Origin: Conoideocrella luteorostrata
Taxonomy: Eukaryota; Ascomycota; Sordariomycetes; Hypocreales; Clavicipitaceae
Assembly: GCA_032433595.1 (NCBI GenBank)
Contig: JASWJB010000286.1
Coordinates: 1 to 58,380 of the forward strand
Length of the DNA stretch: 58,380 nucleotides
Direction of reading: 5' to 3'
Shown: positions 22,431 through 35,370 of the stretch, piece after piece
Layout: every line of letters starts with the position of its first letter
How positions within the stretch are numbered: the stretch's first letter is position 1
Position numbers and translations under genes: made by a program
The notes under the pieces: generated by a model
What the model saw: the letters and a program-made list of their open reading frames with translations, nothing else
Told to the model about the DNA's origin: nothing
Database searches by the model: none

Positions 22431-23514
22431 TCAAGAAATTGTGCACACAATCTTGCCCGTGTTCTTTGCATCCTCCATGATCTTGTGCGCCTCTTGGATC
22501 TTCTCCCATGGTAGCACCTTGTCCACAATAATCTTGAACTTGCCTGAACCGAACTCAGGACAGTACGACTCGAGTCGGTCTCTCAACTTCCTCTGGTAGT
22601 CCTCATCCCTGCTTCGCAACGTACTTCCCTCGATGCGAATCCTCTTGAACAGAATTTGCGAAATATCCGCATTAGGAACCTTGGCACCACTCAAAGTCCC
22701 CAAAATGACAATCCTACCATCCCTAGCAGCAACATCGAGGTTCTTCTGAAAGTAATCGCCTCCCACAAAATCGACAATAAAATCAACGCCTTTTCCCCCA
22801 GTCTTGTCCTTGATCTCCTTGGCCCAATCCTGCGTCTTGTAGTTGAATGCAGCGGTGGCACCGATCTCAGATGTCACAAACTTGCACTTCTCGTCCGACC
22901 CAGCCGTGGCGTATATCTCACTCGCGCCCGCTGCCTTTGATAGCTGAATGCCCGCAATGCTCACGCCCGACGCACCAGCATGCCACAGGATAGACTTCCC
23001 CTTGGCGAACCCCAACACCATGTGAAGCGCCTGCGTGGCAGTGATCCACGTCTCGGGCACGGCGGCGCCCTGCTCAAAAGTCATATGGTCAGGTTTGTGG
23101 AGGAGCATATTGGAGCTGACGGCGATGTATTCGGAGTAGGCGCCGCCGTAGGCTAGACCCAGCACCTCATCGCCGGCCTTGAAGGACCCGTGGTCGCCCG
23201 GCCCAAAGGACTCTATGACGCCGCTGAATTCGACGCCCAACGTTTTGGGGGCTTGCGGAGGCAGAGGGTAGAAGCCACGGCGTTGGACGATGTCCATGCG
23301 GTTGATGCCGAAAGCTTTGACTTTAACGATGGCTTGGCCTTGGCTGGCGGACGGCTTGGGGGTGTCGGCGTTGATGAAGAGGGCGTCGCGTTCGCCGGTG
23401 CCGCCTTTGATATCTAGCAATAAGATATTAACAAACCTGATTGCTTGATTGTTTGGGTGGTAAGCGGTGGGGGGGAAATGGTAGCTTACCGACTGCTTTC
23501 ATGGTAGTCATCAT
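22431..23514 (-). CDS. Quinone oxidoreductase-like MDR protein (PIG3/zeta-crystallin type)
   Basis: Reading leftwards, exons 23490-23514 and 22431-23413 encode 335 residues of the medium-chain dehydrogenase/reductase superfamily. Members reduce quinones or enones with NADPH and lack the zinc ligands of alcohol dehydrogenases, as here. Seen: GINRMDIVQRRGFYP, LGVEFSGVIESFG, AAVPETWITATQAL and the nucleotide-binding segment HAGASGVSIAGIQLSKAAG. This pattern matches the PIG3/TP53I3 branch. Splicing the 76-nt intron joins MKAV to DIKGGTGERDAL. The start is either 23514 (MMTTMKAV) or 23502 (MKAV); the second matches the family better, the first is the most upstream. The substrate is unknown. Confidence 0.92.
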
Positions 23515-26500
23515 GTATTGGGGGTTTTTTTTTATTTGTGAGGGTTGTATGTAAAACTGTAGACCTGTTGCTAATTTGTCAAACTAGAATTGCCGTTATT
23601 GCAACATCTATTTGACCAAATCGCTCGATGCATGAGAGTACTTGGTCAATGGTGACGGTGGAGTTGCCGGGCTCCATGACGACATTAGTAATAAGCATCA
23701 CACTTGAACATATCGAAGGTTTCGTCGGCTTGGTCGGCTCCGTCAGCTAGGCTTTCTTTCAAGCCCGTTTGTGAAAGACTGAACAATTTTGGACCGCTTG
23801 ACCCGCTTTCTGGGACTGGTTCTAGGTGCAAATTGATGACGAGCAGGGAGGATTGCCGCGAATCGAAATTGATTATCAATCGATTACGGAGTACTTTGTC
23901 AGAGACCTGTGCATATGTGAAGATGGTGACGGCTACGAGAACGGCAAGCGGGACGACTGGGGCTGATAGGTCGGTTTGAGTGTCACGTCCACAACTGGCA
24001 GATCTCGCAGTTCACCAATCAAGCCGCAGTGAGAGATGGAAAATCGGCGAGTTTTATTATTTACGGGGCGGATTGAAAGGAACACCCAACGCAGCGCAGA
24101 CAGCACTCGTCTCCGTGGCTCGACTAAATAGTCATTTTTGTACGGGGTAGAAACCAAGTAACTAAACGTCGAGCTCAGGCCAACCGGGTCTCACACCCAA
24201 CTATTTCTTTTACATTTAATTTGTTTTTCGTCACTCATAGACCCATCTCAATACGTTACTACACATAATTAAATGCCGGCAAATACCCTGCCGGAGAACA
24301 TTGGCCAACCGCTCGATATTTACAGCAGTCCTGTTCAGACACAGCAATGCCTCGGCACAAATGTACCATACTGCCTCTCAACGTCTGCGAGGGACCGTTG
24401 CAACCAATATGAGCGTCACGGAAATTCGATATGTGAAGCCGTGAAGCCGTGAAACTCTTATAAGTTAGACACAATTAGATAGATCCTGAGCAAGGGCCTA
24501 AATCCCGATGGATGTACAACAACACATTCTTACGAATAGGTGCTTTGATGTGCATCTTGTGATGATCGCCACGCTGCCAGCTTGATCTCTCATCTTGAAA
24601 TAGGTGCATATGACGCCTGTGGCAGACGAAGAGTCGTCGTCAAACAACTTGCTGGATATCCCTGAGCGGCAAGCCGTGCGTTTGGCTGCTCTCCACGGAG
24701 AGGCGCGTCCAAGTCAAGCAGTCATGGAGGCTCAGAACCTTCGTACGGCCCCATTGTCCACGCCGCATACAGTATCGCGGGGCCTTCGCAAATTTGCTCA
24801 AAAGGTTTTAACCCTCTGTAAAGATTCCGATGATAAAGTCTTTGCCAGGGTCCGACGTGCGCGCCTTATACTGAGCAATGTTATTTTTCCAGACATTGAC
24901 CGCCTCGAACTAAAGCCTCTTCCCGTCCTGCATTTGCCATCCGCATAACTGCGGCAAAGGAAAGTGCGTATCAGGAAGTGGTAAAATAGTAATAGTTATC
25001 CTTATCGGCGATATCAGATCGGGCAGCCTAGTGCTGTGGCATGGTACACTTCTCTATACCAAGAGCTTAATGCCCTCCAAGGCGTTTCCGTCGCCGAGCA
25101 AGCACAGGCATCCTGCTGTACTCCGTATACAAGACATCTTCAGACAAACCAGGGATAAACCTACTCGCTATGCCGCTACGGATGACTGTCGTAGGAGGGT
25201 CAATGGTAGCCCTTATCTAGGAGCATGTCAATATGGAGAACATGGCTCTGGTGCAAATTCTGAAATTCCGCTTGCCCGATTCGTATGTCCAATTGTCTAG
25301 TCAATGTTGACCAAGCTATTTTGACATTGAAGAAGACGGATATTCAGACGAAGACGCCTCACGGGTCTGAATACGGGCCGGTGAGCCCTAAAGAAATGGC
25401 ACTGCTTTCGCAATCTACTGCCCCTTAACCTTGCAATCATAAATAAAGATATCCTAATCTTGGCTTATACCTCGGCATACGTATAGAGCATCTACCATCC
25501 TTATTTAGCTGTCATCTCAGGGCCAGATCACATATCTTGGATGAGCTTGTGCGCCGTGACCCGGTATGTGGCTATACGTTGCTCACACTTGTATTGCCTA
25601 AACCAAACATCTGCTCTTCGATGTGCTCGTTGAGTGAAACAACCACCAGGGTCCTTTTATTCGAAGGGCAGAATAGCCCGGATCGATATTACTATAAACG
25701 ACAAACAGTACTGGATAAACTTGGAAAGCTTGCTATGTATGGGTGGTTCTGAGCTTTAATATGCTACCGCGGAGACGGATAAGGAGCCTACAAAGGATTT
25801 TTTTACCCGGCCCTTTGGCATGGAGGCACTCTGGTCCAGGCAACCCTTCAAGGCCTATGATGGGCTGCAATACAGACGCCGCAAGTATTGACATATCCAT
25901 GATGCCTCTGGAGGCACTCAGGGCTGAAGTGGCAGCTGCGAAATATGGAAGCATGATTCTATATCAAGACGAAGACAGCGACAAGGCGTCGATGTTCGGT
26001 GATCTCAGGTAGGCACCAGGGCTAACCCCTCGCAGTGTGTGTAGCATCAGTAGTTGCATGATATTTACATCAGACGAACGGTTTTCAGGTCATAAATACA
26101 CGCACCCATGTCAGTGGTCAGTTCCTTGCTTGCGAGTTACCTGGACTTGCAGCAATGCAAGGACGGACGTACGCTATCGCACAAGCCAAACCACGTAGCA
26201 TATGATAGCCTATTACTCCGTATTCGAAATACTACTCCGTACGGAACAGAGTCCGTGTTCATCACAGAAATGCGAAATGCGGAACGCTACACCTACCATC
26301 GTCATGATCAGATGTCAACACGGAGTAGCCCAGGGAAGCTTGTGACAGCCTGCCCAGTGCCAGCCCTACCCGAAACTTTTAAGAGCTTTCTGAGCAAAAC
26401 AAGCTTCGAGCTGCCCCTCGAGCCAAATTCCGCCCCCGATTTGCCTGCCTCGAATCTCCATTCTATCAGCAAGCAAGAAAAGAGACAGTTGAAGGCCTCA

Positions 26501-29463
26501 GAAATAAAAATGAGTCGGTGGCAAGCAGGCCCCAATTAGCGTGCGCGCATTGCCAAATATAACCGGTTCATGCTGTTGTTACGGTGATACCGGTCAATTA
26601 CGTCGCTCAAATTCGTGATCAATAGTATTATAGAGCGTGGAAAGTTTGGTAGCAGTGCCTAGGATACTCCGTAATAATGATAACAATGCCGGTCAATTTC
26701 GGAAGCTCCACGTTCAGAAAGCATGCCTTGCTTAGGTGGATAACAGAAGCTCCCCTGTCAATACTCAGCTCCTAAGCTTTGTTCAGGAGAAATTGCCATT
26801 CCTCAACTTGCTGGTGGACGAGAAAGGCCGCACAAATTCGACACGAGATTCAAGGTCTTGATGCATAAAGTCGTAGCTCCGTAGAGTACTCCGTACAATC
26901 ATATCACATTGTATATCAGGCGGCTTACGACCCTGTACCGTGAAGCTGTCTACAAGCATGTTGCTCGATCGCGCGTAGTATCCCGTCATGGGAAATTAAA
27001 AGACCCAATTAAGCCGGCTGTGGCTCTTTCCACCATTCTCGGTAAGCCCATCATAAGTCCACAATCATCAACTGTGGACCGTCCAAGAGAAAAGACACTC
27101 GCCCCCCTAAACTAACTATTATCTCGTTTGGGCGGTTGTATTGTGGTCGAAGCTTCCACAGCCATTCCTTGAGCGCGACGGTTGCGCGGAAAAGTCGGTT
27201 TCGATAGGAGTTTGAAGGATCCATTAATATTATTAGGTTTCTACCGGATCGGTTGTGGTGCTGACCATCTGGCTAGCTGTTTAAGATAACAAAAGAATGG
27301 CGCACGCTACCGAATAGATAGTTTCCGCTGCGGGTAGAGAGGGAATTCTGACCCTCCTTATTCGGTATGCAAAGCACATGGCTTGCCAGGCCTTGTTGTC
27401 ATGGTGTCAGGGAATGCGAGCCGGCAGATGCGCTTGGACGGACTTCCACGAGCGAGATTGCATGATAGGAACGGATAAAATGAATACGAGGTACAATAAA
27501 AAGCGCGGCTTGCTGACCCGACAGTTGGGCGGATGACAGCCAACAGTGCTCCGTACAATACCGCATCCAACCTTGTTGGGGCTTATCGCAGATCTCCGAA
27601 TTATGCTCCGAGCCAAGCAACGGCCATTATTGAAGGGAAAATGTCCTTCTGCAGCATACGCAAGTATTTTTAGGCCACCCAGCCGTCCCAGAGGACCGAA
27701 GACCTGGCGAGCGCAAAATAACACCGATCGATCAGCGTTACGGGACGGTCGGATAGATTTAATTGACACAAAATTTTCGCACAGGCAGTCATCTTGAGAG
27801 CCGAGGAGCGGAGCTCAGCTGCGTGGTCCACTCTTGCCACTGTTCATGGGTCTTCTTTCCGCGAAACCTGGCTGATGTACTCCGTACACACTACGGACTA
27901 GACACTTTGTTATTACTAGTAGGACTGCAAAAAAAAGGAAAGGAATCATCGTTGGTTGGCATTTGCCAGCAGGAATCCATGGACACTGCCGATCTTGGCA
28001 GGCGTCAAGGATAGAAAACCCGCCGTGATATGTCAGATCTCACTGAAATGAATGGGAACCTCAATAAGAGCATTCTCGTCACACACGGACGGACTACTTT
28101 CTCCGCGAAGCCGCCCGGTAAATTTGGCAGTGAATATTAAATATTCTGAATGGCTTAAAAACGAAATAAAGTACGGAGTAAAAAAGCCCATATTATCAGC
28201 CTGTGATTCACATCAAATTTCCCTCGTCTCACACGCGGCTGGCCAATATGCATGTCCGGTGATTTCTCATGATCATTGTCGCCACACCGATGAACTGCGC
28301 CCGCCTACAATATTGGAAGGCACGTACGATGAGATCCTTGTTCAGATTGCTGCGGTGTGCAAAATATCACTCCGTAAAAGGACCAAGAGAACGGAGTAGA
28401 AGAAGAGACAGTCGGCGGAATGGAGAGCATGTTACCTGGCTGGTGGATAAACGGGAAATTACAGCGGGTCTCGGGCAGCTTGGGCCGGATAGGACAGCCA
28501 ACCAAGCAAGGCAGGCACCTGGGAAGGTCTGCCAGGCGGCTTGGAAGTCACGCAGTGCAGGGGGGAGGGGTGCTGATAAGAGTCAATCCTATGGCAAATA
28601 GCACGTTGGGGCTTGGTATCGGCGCGCTGACTGGCGACTTGAACAGGCAGTGCTCTGTGACTGATACCTACAACATGGCCTGGTCTAACTGACTTATCAA
28701 GGCAGCATTCAGGGACTAGCCATTTCAGGAGTAGATCTTCTCAAGTTGACCAATGAGAAAGCTGTGCCTGGATTTGGGACCCCTGATGGGCATCCCGCTG
28801 CTTTTACAACGCGAGTACCTGTCCGGGCTTGCGCAGTTGCCAGATGAAAGGGGAAGAAACTTTCTCTGCTCTAGCCTCGCTCACCACCACAGAACTGTTG
28901 AACTGCTCAGGTCAGAGCCCTGAGCTTGATCCACGTCGTGTCGCGTTTGCCAAGGGCCACGCCGGCAATTTGCAGTTACAGTCGATGAGCCAATCTCGCT
29001 AAGTGATGCATCTTTCTCCCGATCTCTCGCCGGATCAGGTTGTATGTACTATTGCCTGCCGCGTGGTGCGGCACAGTCTCAATCAAAGGAAAGCTGTCTG
29101 ACGCTGGATCAGAATCAGTGCCCGCTGAGGTCGAGAGACTACTCCGTACAGGAACAGCAAACTCCCCCTTGCTGAGCTGGCTATTGTATTATTGTTTTTC
29201 CTCAGCGACACAAGACGCGGGTGAAAGCAGCATCGTTGTCTCGTGAGTGGTGGAATTAGATCCAAGCACAATTTGGTGGCAGCACGTCAATGATCGCCCA
29301 GCATGCAAACAAACATGTTCCTGCATTAGCGCCTCTAGTAGAGCCACAGGTTGCGCGTCAGTTGGCGGTGGTGCCTGGTTTGTGCGACCCGAAATGCGCA
29401 CCCATGACAGAGCTGAACGAAGCGGCGGCATTCCATACTGGGTCCTAGCAAAGCATTTATCAG

Positions 29464-29486
29464 TACTCCGTATTCCGTACGGAGTA
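29464..29486. repeat. Inverted pair of the dispersed 9-mer
   Basis: TACTCCGTA (29464-29472) and TACGGAGTA (29478-29486) are exact reverse complements with five bases between them, and the spacer itself keeps the TTCCG theme. A second, overlapping direct pair lies at 29890-29905. Confidence 0.8.
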
Positions 29487-31182
29487 TTACTACATGAGAT
29501 GAGGCGCGGCGCTGTACTATTGATGGGCAAGGTCAGCAAGGCAGCAAGGTTCGCATCAGGACCTCTCATCTTGCTGAATTCGACGCAGACAGTGGTAAAT
29601 ATTAATAGATGTCCAGTAGTTACTCAGTAGCCGGCACGGCTGTCGTCCGTCGCCACCGTACGAAACAATGTTGTGCCGAGTACGGAACACACCACGTCGT
29701 ATACTTCTTTGACAAATTTCTAGCTACAGAACTGGCTTCTACTCTTCGTGTCCCAACCTAATATGCGCGATCGGCCGGCGCGACTCGGCTTCTTCGTTTT
29801 TATGACAGCACAGTGCTCCGTACTGAATTTACGAAAAGCCATGTTGTAACGGCTTTTCTTTTTTAATTAACGGTCCTTTCCCAACAGAGTACGGAGTACG
29901 GAGTAGTCGTTCCCCATATGGCGCTCGACTTCAATCTCCCCTTACGAAGTAAGCCGGAAAAATAAGAGGATATTACAACACGCGACACTCTAACCACCCA
30001 CTGTTGGTCCCCTGCTCAAATTCTAACATGCAAACTTGAACTGTTCGGTATATGGATATAAACAAACACTAGGTACATTTCCTCCGTCTTAGGGACTCCT
30101 TCGCCAGATTCCGTACAGCCTTATTAATCGATCCCCAGTCATGCCCACAATATTCGGCCACCACCCTTGCCTACTATCCATTTATACCTGGTTTCTCCAT
30201 GTCAACAACATCAATAACGGACCAGGGAATTAATTATATTAATAACCAGCTCCTATTTGCCCCAGATTCAAGAGCTTCCGCTGACAGGCGGAGCACTCCA
30301 AACTTTCAGAACTGGTCGCACTCTGGACGAGCCGGATATTCTGACAGAACAGTGATTATTATTTCATTAATTAGATATGAGACCAGTCGCAGAACAAGTA
30401 GAGCAGCTAAAATACCAAGACCAGTTATTATGTTTCGCTTCACTTTGTCAGCTTGGTTATCACATTGTAGACTAAATACCTGAGCTGATACACACCAGCA
30501 TTTATTATGGCTACGGACGCAAAAAGAAAAGGACGGCATTCAGCGACAAGGACCAGATCCACTGGCGCATTTCACCTCTCACCTGGCAATCAAGGCATCG
30601 TACGGGGGTTGGGGGGTACTGGACGTACTCATCAAAAGGCCAGCCCAGGTTCCCAGCCAGGCTCCAGCGTAAATTGCTCTCTCGGGCGACTTAAGTAAGG
30701 CGGCAACGCTAGTTGGTACATAACTGAGTCGGTACTTGGCCACGCTGCAAGGCGAGATGCAGGGGCGGGTACCTTGCGTCTTTCTCGCGTCTTGACTCCT
30801 TCATCTCCCTGCTGTGTGTGTCCTTCCCCCTTGCAACAGGCCCACATTAAGCCACTTTCAACCAACACCACGAGAAAGCCGCCCGTCGGTGCCATTTCCT
30901 ATTGTCTTGTTTTGCGAATCCTCGCAGTCTCCTGTGCTCACCCACACTGACTGTTTGCTCGTTCCCCCCGTCCCAGCCCATCCCATCCCAGGTCGGGCAA
31001 ATCCATCCAGGCACCCCCTCCGTGGCAGGCTAAAATACTTGCCAGCCCTGGTCCGTCAGCGGCCCTGCCGTTCCTCACGCCTCGCCGTCGGTGACTCCAA
31101 CAACTTTGTCGTCTCTCCCTGGTCCACGGGTCGCATCTGGGCTTGCCCCCCAGTCTCTCATCTCCTTGTCATCACGTTTCCT

Positions 31183-31190
31183 TATTTAAG
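31183..31190 (+). promoter_or_regulatory. Candidate TATA element of the Sed1-like gene
   Basis: TATTTAAG lies about 153 bp before the start codon, followed by a C/T-rich leader that runs to an A-rich sequence just before the ATG. This arrangement is typical of strongly expressed fungal genes and fits an abundant wall protein. Confidence 0.45.
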
Positions 31191-31342
31191 ATGGCCCTCC
31201 GGACCTCTCGTCCTGTTTCGACTTTTTCTCTCCTCCTCACCCACACACGCACATTCTTTAAGCACATCTTCAAACCCCGACTTTTAGTCACTTACATTCG
31301 TTAATTAACAAACAACTCTCCGAGTTATCTAATACCGACAAA

Positions 31343-32027
31343 ATGAAGTACGCTGCTGCTCTCATCGCCACCGCCGCTGGCGTCTCCGCCTGGGCCAAGA
31401 ACGGCACCACCGTTGTCACTGAGGTTGTCGAGTCTTACGTCACCTACTGCCCTGGACCTACCCAGATCACCCACGGCAGCAAGACCTACACCGTCACTGA
31501 GGTACGAAGTATTTCCAAGTCGGGGATGGGGACTATCAATCCGAAAAGGGAAGGATTTGGTTCAGGGATCGAGCTTTTTAAAGACGTGCCACTGCTCTCA
31601 TCTCCCCCCGTCTTCATTGATTCCTCTTCGACACCCCCCTTCGTTTTATCTGAAACGTCAAGATCAGCATATACTAACATGAAGTTCAAAGGCCACCACC
31701 CTGACCATCACTGACTGCCCTTGCACCATCACCAAGCCCGTGATCACCACCAGCGCCGTTGTCTGCCACACCTGGTAAGTTCAAGTCACAAACGACTCAT
31801 CGGATAACACCGGCTAACAAATCTACAGCGGCGGCAACCCCCCTGCTAGCAGCGCTCCCGTTGTTACTGTTCCTGTTGTCACCGTTCCCTCCGTCGTCCC
31901 CACCGGTGGTCTCACCCCCACCAAGAGCCAGCCTACTGCTGTCCCTACTGCCGGTGCTGGCAAGGCCGCCGCCCTTTCTGGCGCTGGTCTGGCCGGTATC
32001 GTCGGTCTCGCTGCTTTCGTTCTGTAA
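31343..32027 (+). CDS. Sed1/Spi1-like GPI-anchored cell-wall protein
   Basis: Exons 31343-31501, 31692-31774 and 31829-32027 encode 146 residues. A signal peptide (MKYAAALIATAAGVSAWA) is followed by a single copy of the module known from yeast Sed1 and Spi1: VTYCPGPTQITHGSKTYTVTE, then TTLTITDCPCTITKP across intron 1. A Pro/Val/Ser/Thr-rich stalk leads to a hydrophobic tail (GLAGIVGLAAFVL) preceded by small residues, the pattern of a GPI attachment signal. The protein should be secreted and linked to the membrane or wall glucan, with structural or stress-protection roles. Four cysteines (YCPGP, DCPC, and the CHTC pair near the second splice site add more) suggest disulfides. Strongly biased C-ending codons and a C/T-rich leader suggest high expression. 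Confidence 0.88.
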
Positions 32028-35000
32028 ATCAACCAACTTTCATGCCTCGCCATCCACGTCCCACCTACGACTTTCCATGTACAAATAAGCCTTTGATTCG
32101 TGGGAGACAGGCCATCGCCAGCTGTATATGACTGGAGAAGCGTTGTGGGAGAGTTAATTGTGTTGTTTTACGTTGAATGGATGGAATTTGCGACTTCGGA
32201 TGTGTATAGACTTTTTTTGGGTTATGAACATATGAACCTGGAGAACTGCATATCAAGTTCGACGGGGGCTCACAGGTCCAGACCCAAGAGGATAACTCTC
32301 AGTAACGGCTTGTGCGGTCTTAATAATCTCTTTTTCGGCGCTTGGAATATAATGTGCCTTTATCAACAAGAATAGGATACTGGGATCTTACGGCTTATTT
32401 TTGACAAATTTTCTATAAAGATGCGTTTCCTGCTCCGAAGTTTTGTCCACAGTTTTGCTCGCCAATACTTGTCGACTGTGGCCACGTCAACATGTACATA
32501 CAATCGGATTACTTGCTTTCTGTATGTATTCTGTTGGGATACAGTTTTTGGTCGGGTGTGTTTATAGTCTCGTCAAGCACCAATGCTTGTTGCCTGTACA
32601 TATCGTGTGTAGGTCAGGGTTGCAAGTATTAAGGGACTAGTTTTGGCCTGGCGCTTTTTAACATAGCATTGTCTTGGCTCGGTGATATGTCTTGCGATTT
32701 TTTGAAGCTGTCTTACTTTGTGTCGTCTCGTATTGATCCAGATGTGGGATGTTGTGTTGCAACCTGTCTGGTGTAGCGCGTACACTCCGGGTGGTAATCC
32801 GCGTACGGAGTAGATGTTCATCAATTACGTAGCATCCAGCTGCGGTTTATGTAAGGGGTCAGATGAGTGATGTCTCTTGGGATAATTTGTAAAGAGAGCA
32901 ACGAAGTTTTTATTTCAAGTCGCGTTAACATGAAATGTGTAGCGGCGTTAGCGTGAACTGCACCGCGGTGCTCAAAAAATGTTATCGTTTTGTGGCACCA
33001 CATTCTCATTTGGGCCGGACAGCATGATAATTCTAATCACCAATACCACATGGCGTGCACTATTGTTTTGAGTTGTCTCTGTGTCACTGTGCCTCAGTGG
33101 CAGATAGAGCACGTTTCGACGTATGACAGACTCGCCGATAGCCAGCCACGGCTTGATCTTGCGCGTCTGTAGCACGAGCAAGTCAAGCCGAGCTGATGCT
33201 CTATTTGCTCAGGGGTATAATTCTGGCTAGTTCCAGAAGAAAATCCAACAAGGCCTACCTAGGACGTAGCCGTGGGAAACCAGCCCGAGGGCTGCTCACC
33301 CCTGGCCAGCCTACCTTAATCTCAGGAATATCTAGACCAAACGCAACTACTCCGTAGATCCGCGTGTTATAATTCGGATATCATAAAACTCCGTCTGGCA
33401 ATAATGGCGTCTGCTTAATGGGGGCTCGCCAAGACCAGGAGCAATAGCACTTCACATATCAATGACTTTCCCGCTACTCCAACGCACCCCCGAAGATCCT
33501 GGGATCTCTCTCGGTGCCTTTTCAAAGAACTCGAACTGCCGAGCTGGCAGGTATAGTCTAATAATAGTAAAGACCTCATATTTGTACCGTCAAGGCTGCC
33601 ATCCGGTGTAACGGCGTACAGGTTGCCACGCGCTCGCTTGGTGAAACGCGCGATGCCACAGCATGTTCGTTGAGCACGTTGCCCATAAGAGGCTTGCGAG
33701 GCACTTTCCGCAGAAGGCAGTGGCTGGGTGCCAGCTGTGTAGCATTGTTGGCGGACACAGCGTATTGAACTGAATTGCTCCAGTGTGCAAGCGCAGCTGG
33801 CTTAATTCACGAGTAGGAAATACAGTTTCATAGCGCTGTACTAGGAACTCGAGTGTGGGATGCTTGGGGGAGAGGAACGGGGGAACGGGGAATGGGCAGC
33901 AGAGATTATGAAGATATTTTAGGCTTCTACGTATGAGGCCGATCGATGGGCGGATTAAGTTGACGATGAATAGAAGTTTCCAGGCTAAAGGTGTGGTGAC
34001 GTACCGTTGTACTCTTGCATTGCGAGTGTCTGAGTTCGATGTGTCTGAGGGAGGGCAGTTAGCGGCAGCGGGAGAGGCGGTGGCAAGATCCGGCGCTATT
34101 GTGATTTGCATTCCAGTCCGTGGGCTACCCGGGACATTCGGCATCTATTTATTTTCTTCACAAAGCTTGCTGTATATGAGAGAGGGTGCGTGAGAATGCC
34201 CTGGTATTTGTTGTCTATTCTCCCCAGGCTTTATGTTGCCATCAGCCTTGCGTACCGACAGTGCTTCATAATAGTGATGGGTGTTGTTTTGGTGTGTTTG
34301 TCGCCGGAGCGTCAACAAACAAACCGCATGTGCCGCGTGACTAAAGGGCGAAAATTGACGTTGGTAGGGATGCAGTGATATCAGAGAGAAAGCGAAGGGA
34401 GCTACGATATTGCAATAGCTTGCCTCATCTGCGTATCATTTGGGTTATCTTTAATTTTGCATTCGTTATCGCCGGACTGATTATTTCATGGCTTCACACA
34501 ATACATGTCGGCTGTACATGCAGGACATCATTGACCGGCTTTTCAATATATATATATATATTATCAACCAACGCCTTGAACCTAAGTCTATATATGCCTC
34601 AATTGCCGCAGCAGAAATTGCCCCCTGTCCTCATTGCAAGATGGCAAACAAAGACTGGGTTGTCAAGACTGGACGCCGGGGATGTGAATAGTAACAGAGC
34701 GTAGCACGAAGAAGTTTGTACGAGCAAGTACGACCACCGTAGTTGGGTCCGACGAGTCCGGATTTTCAAACCTCAAAACGTGGTCTGCTCCGGCTGACCG
34801 CGGTGAGCTAAATCTGCCCCTGAACAGAATAAAGACGACTGGTTGTAAGCCAAAATCGCAACTAGCTCTGCATACAATGAGCGCTACGATAAGATTCTGC
34901 AATGGTAAGGCCAAGAGAGTGCTTGTTGACTCCCCAGATGCCTACCGATCGTGAGAGCCGCTGGGATATCCGCGTGTTACGGCGCGACGCGTTCGCTGGC

Positions 35001-35370
35001 CTGGGGCACTGCCAGCCGCTTCCAAGAGTAGTCCAAGTCGTTATCTTTCCAGCCTCATCAAATATGAATTGCACGAACGGAGAGGCGTCCATTGGCTCCT
35101 TGTAATGCTTCGCTAAGACCTCCCTGATGATAATCCGTGGTAAGTTGTTGGGATCTCGGCAAGGCAACCCACACGTGACTGGTTGGGTCGCGTCACGAAG
35201 CAATCGACTGACCTTGCCCTGGCTGGCTCGGCGCAGGCGGACGCAGCTTTATCTCTGGGTCTGCGACGATCCACCACCACTGGCTGATACGGCTCAACCT
35301 TTGACAGAGCAGGACACATTGGATTTACAAGCCGACAAACCCTGTTGTAGTTGATCACAATGAGCTTAGC
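32028..35370. other. Intergenic region between the wall-protein gene and the Zn2Cys6 regulator
   Basis: No gene is supported in 3.3 kb. The longest frame (minus, 33590-34144, 184 codons) has no family resemblance. Two exact dispersed 9-mers occur (32804, 33348). An (AT)n run lies at about 34546-34562. The part near 32028-32400 is probably the wall-protein 3' untranslated region, and the part before 35371 the promoter of the regulator. Confidence 0.5.

Larger units (their letters stand above)
23515..31342. other. 7.8-kb gene-free stretch rich in dispersed TACGGAGTA elements
   Basis: I find no open frame with family resemblance, no transposase, reverse transcriptase or integrase motif and no tRNA. 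The longest frames (24604-24948, 26108-26539, 29247-29630) have 110-145 codons and fit chance. Thirteen exact copies of the 9-mer TACTCCGTA/TACGGAGTA occur (23885, 25119, 26214, 26233, 26665, 26887, 27878, 28172, 29140, 29464, 29478, 29890, 29897). The last ~550 bases (from about 30780) are C/T-rich and belong to the promoter and leader of the wall-protein gene. The middle could be decayed mobile DNA, but no terminal repeats were found by eye. Confidence 0.55.

Noticed and set aside
33590..34144. 184-codon minus-strand frame
   Set aside because: No family resemblance, no convincing splice partners and length near the chance expectation.
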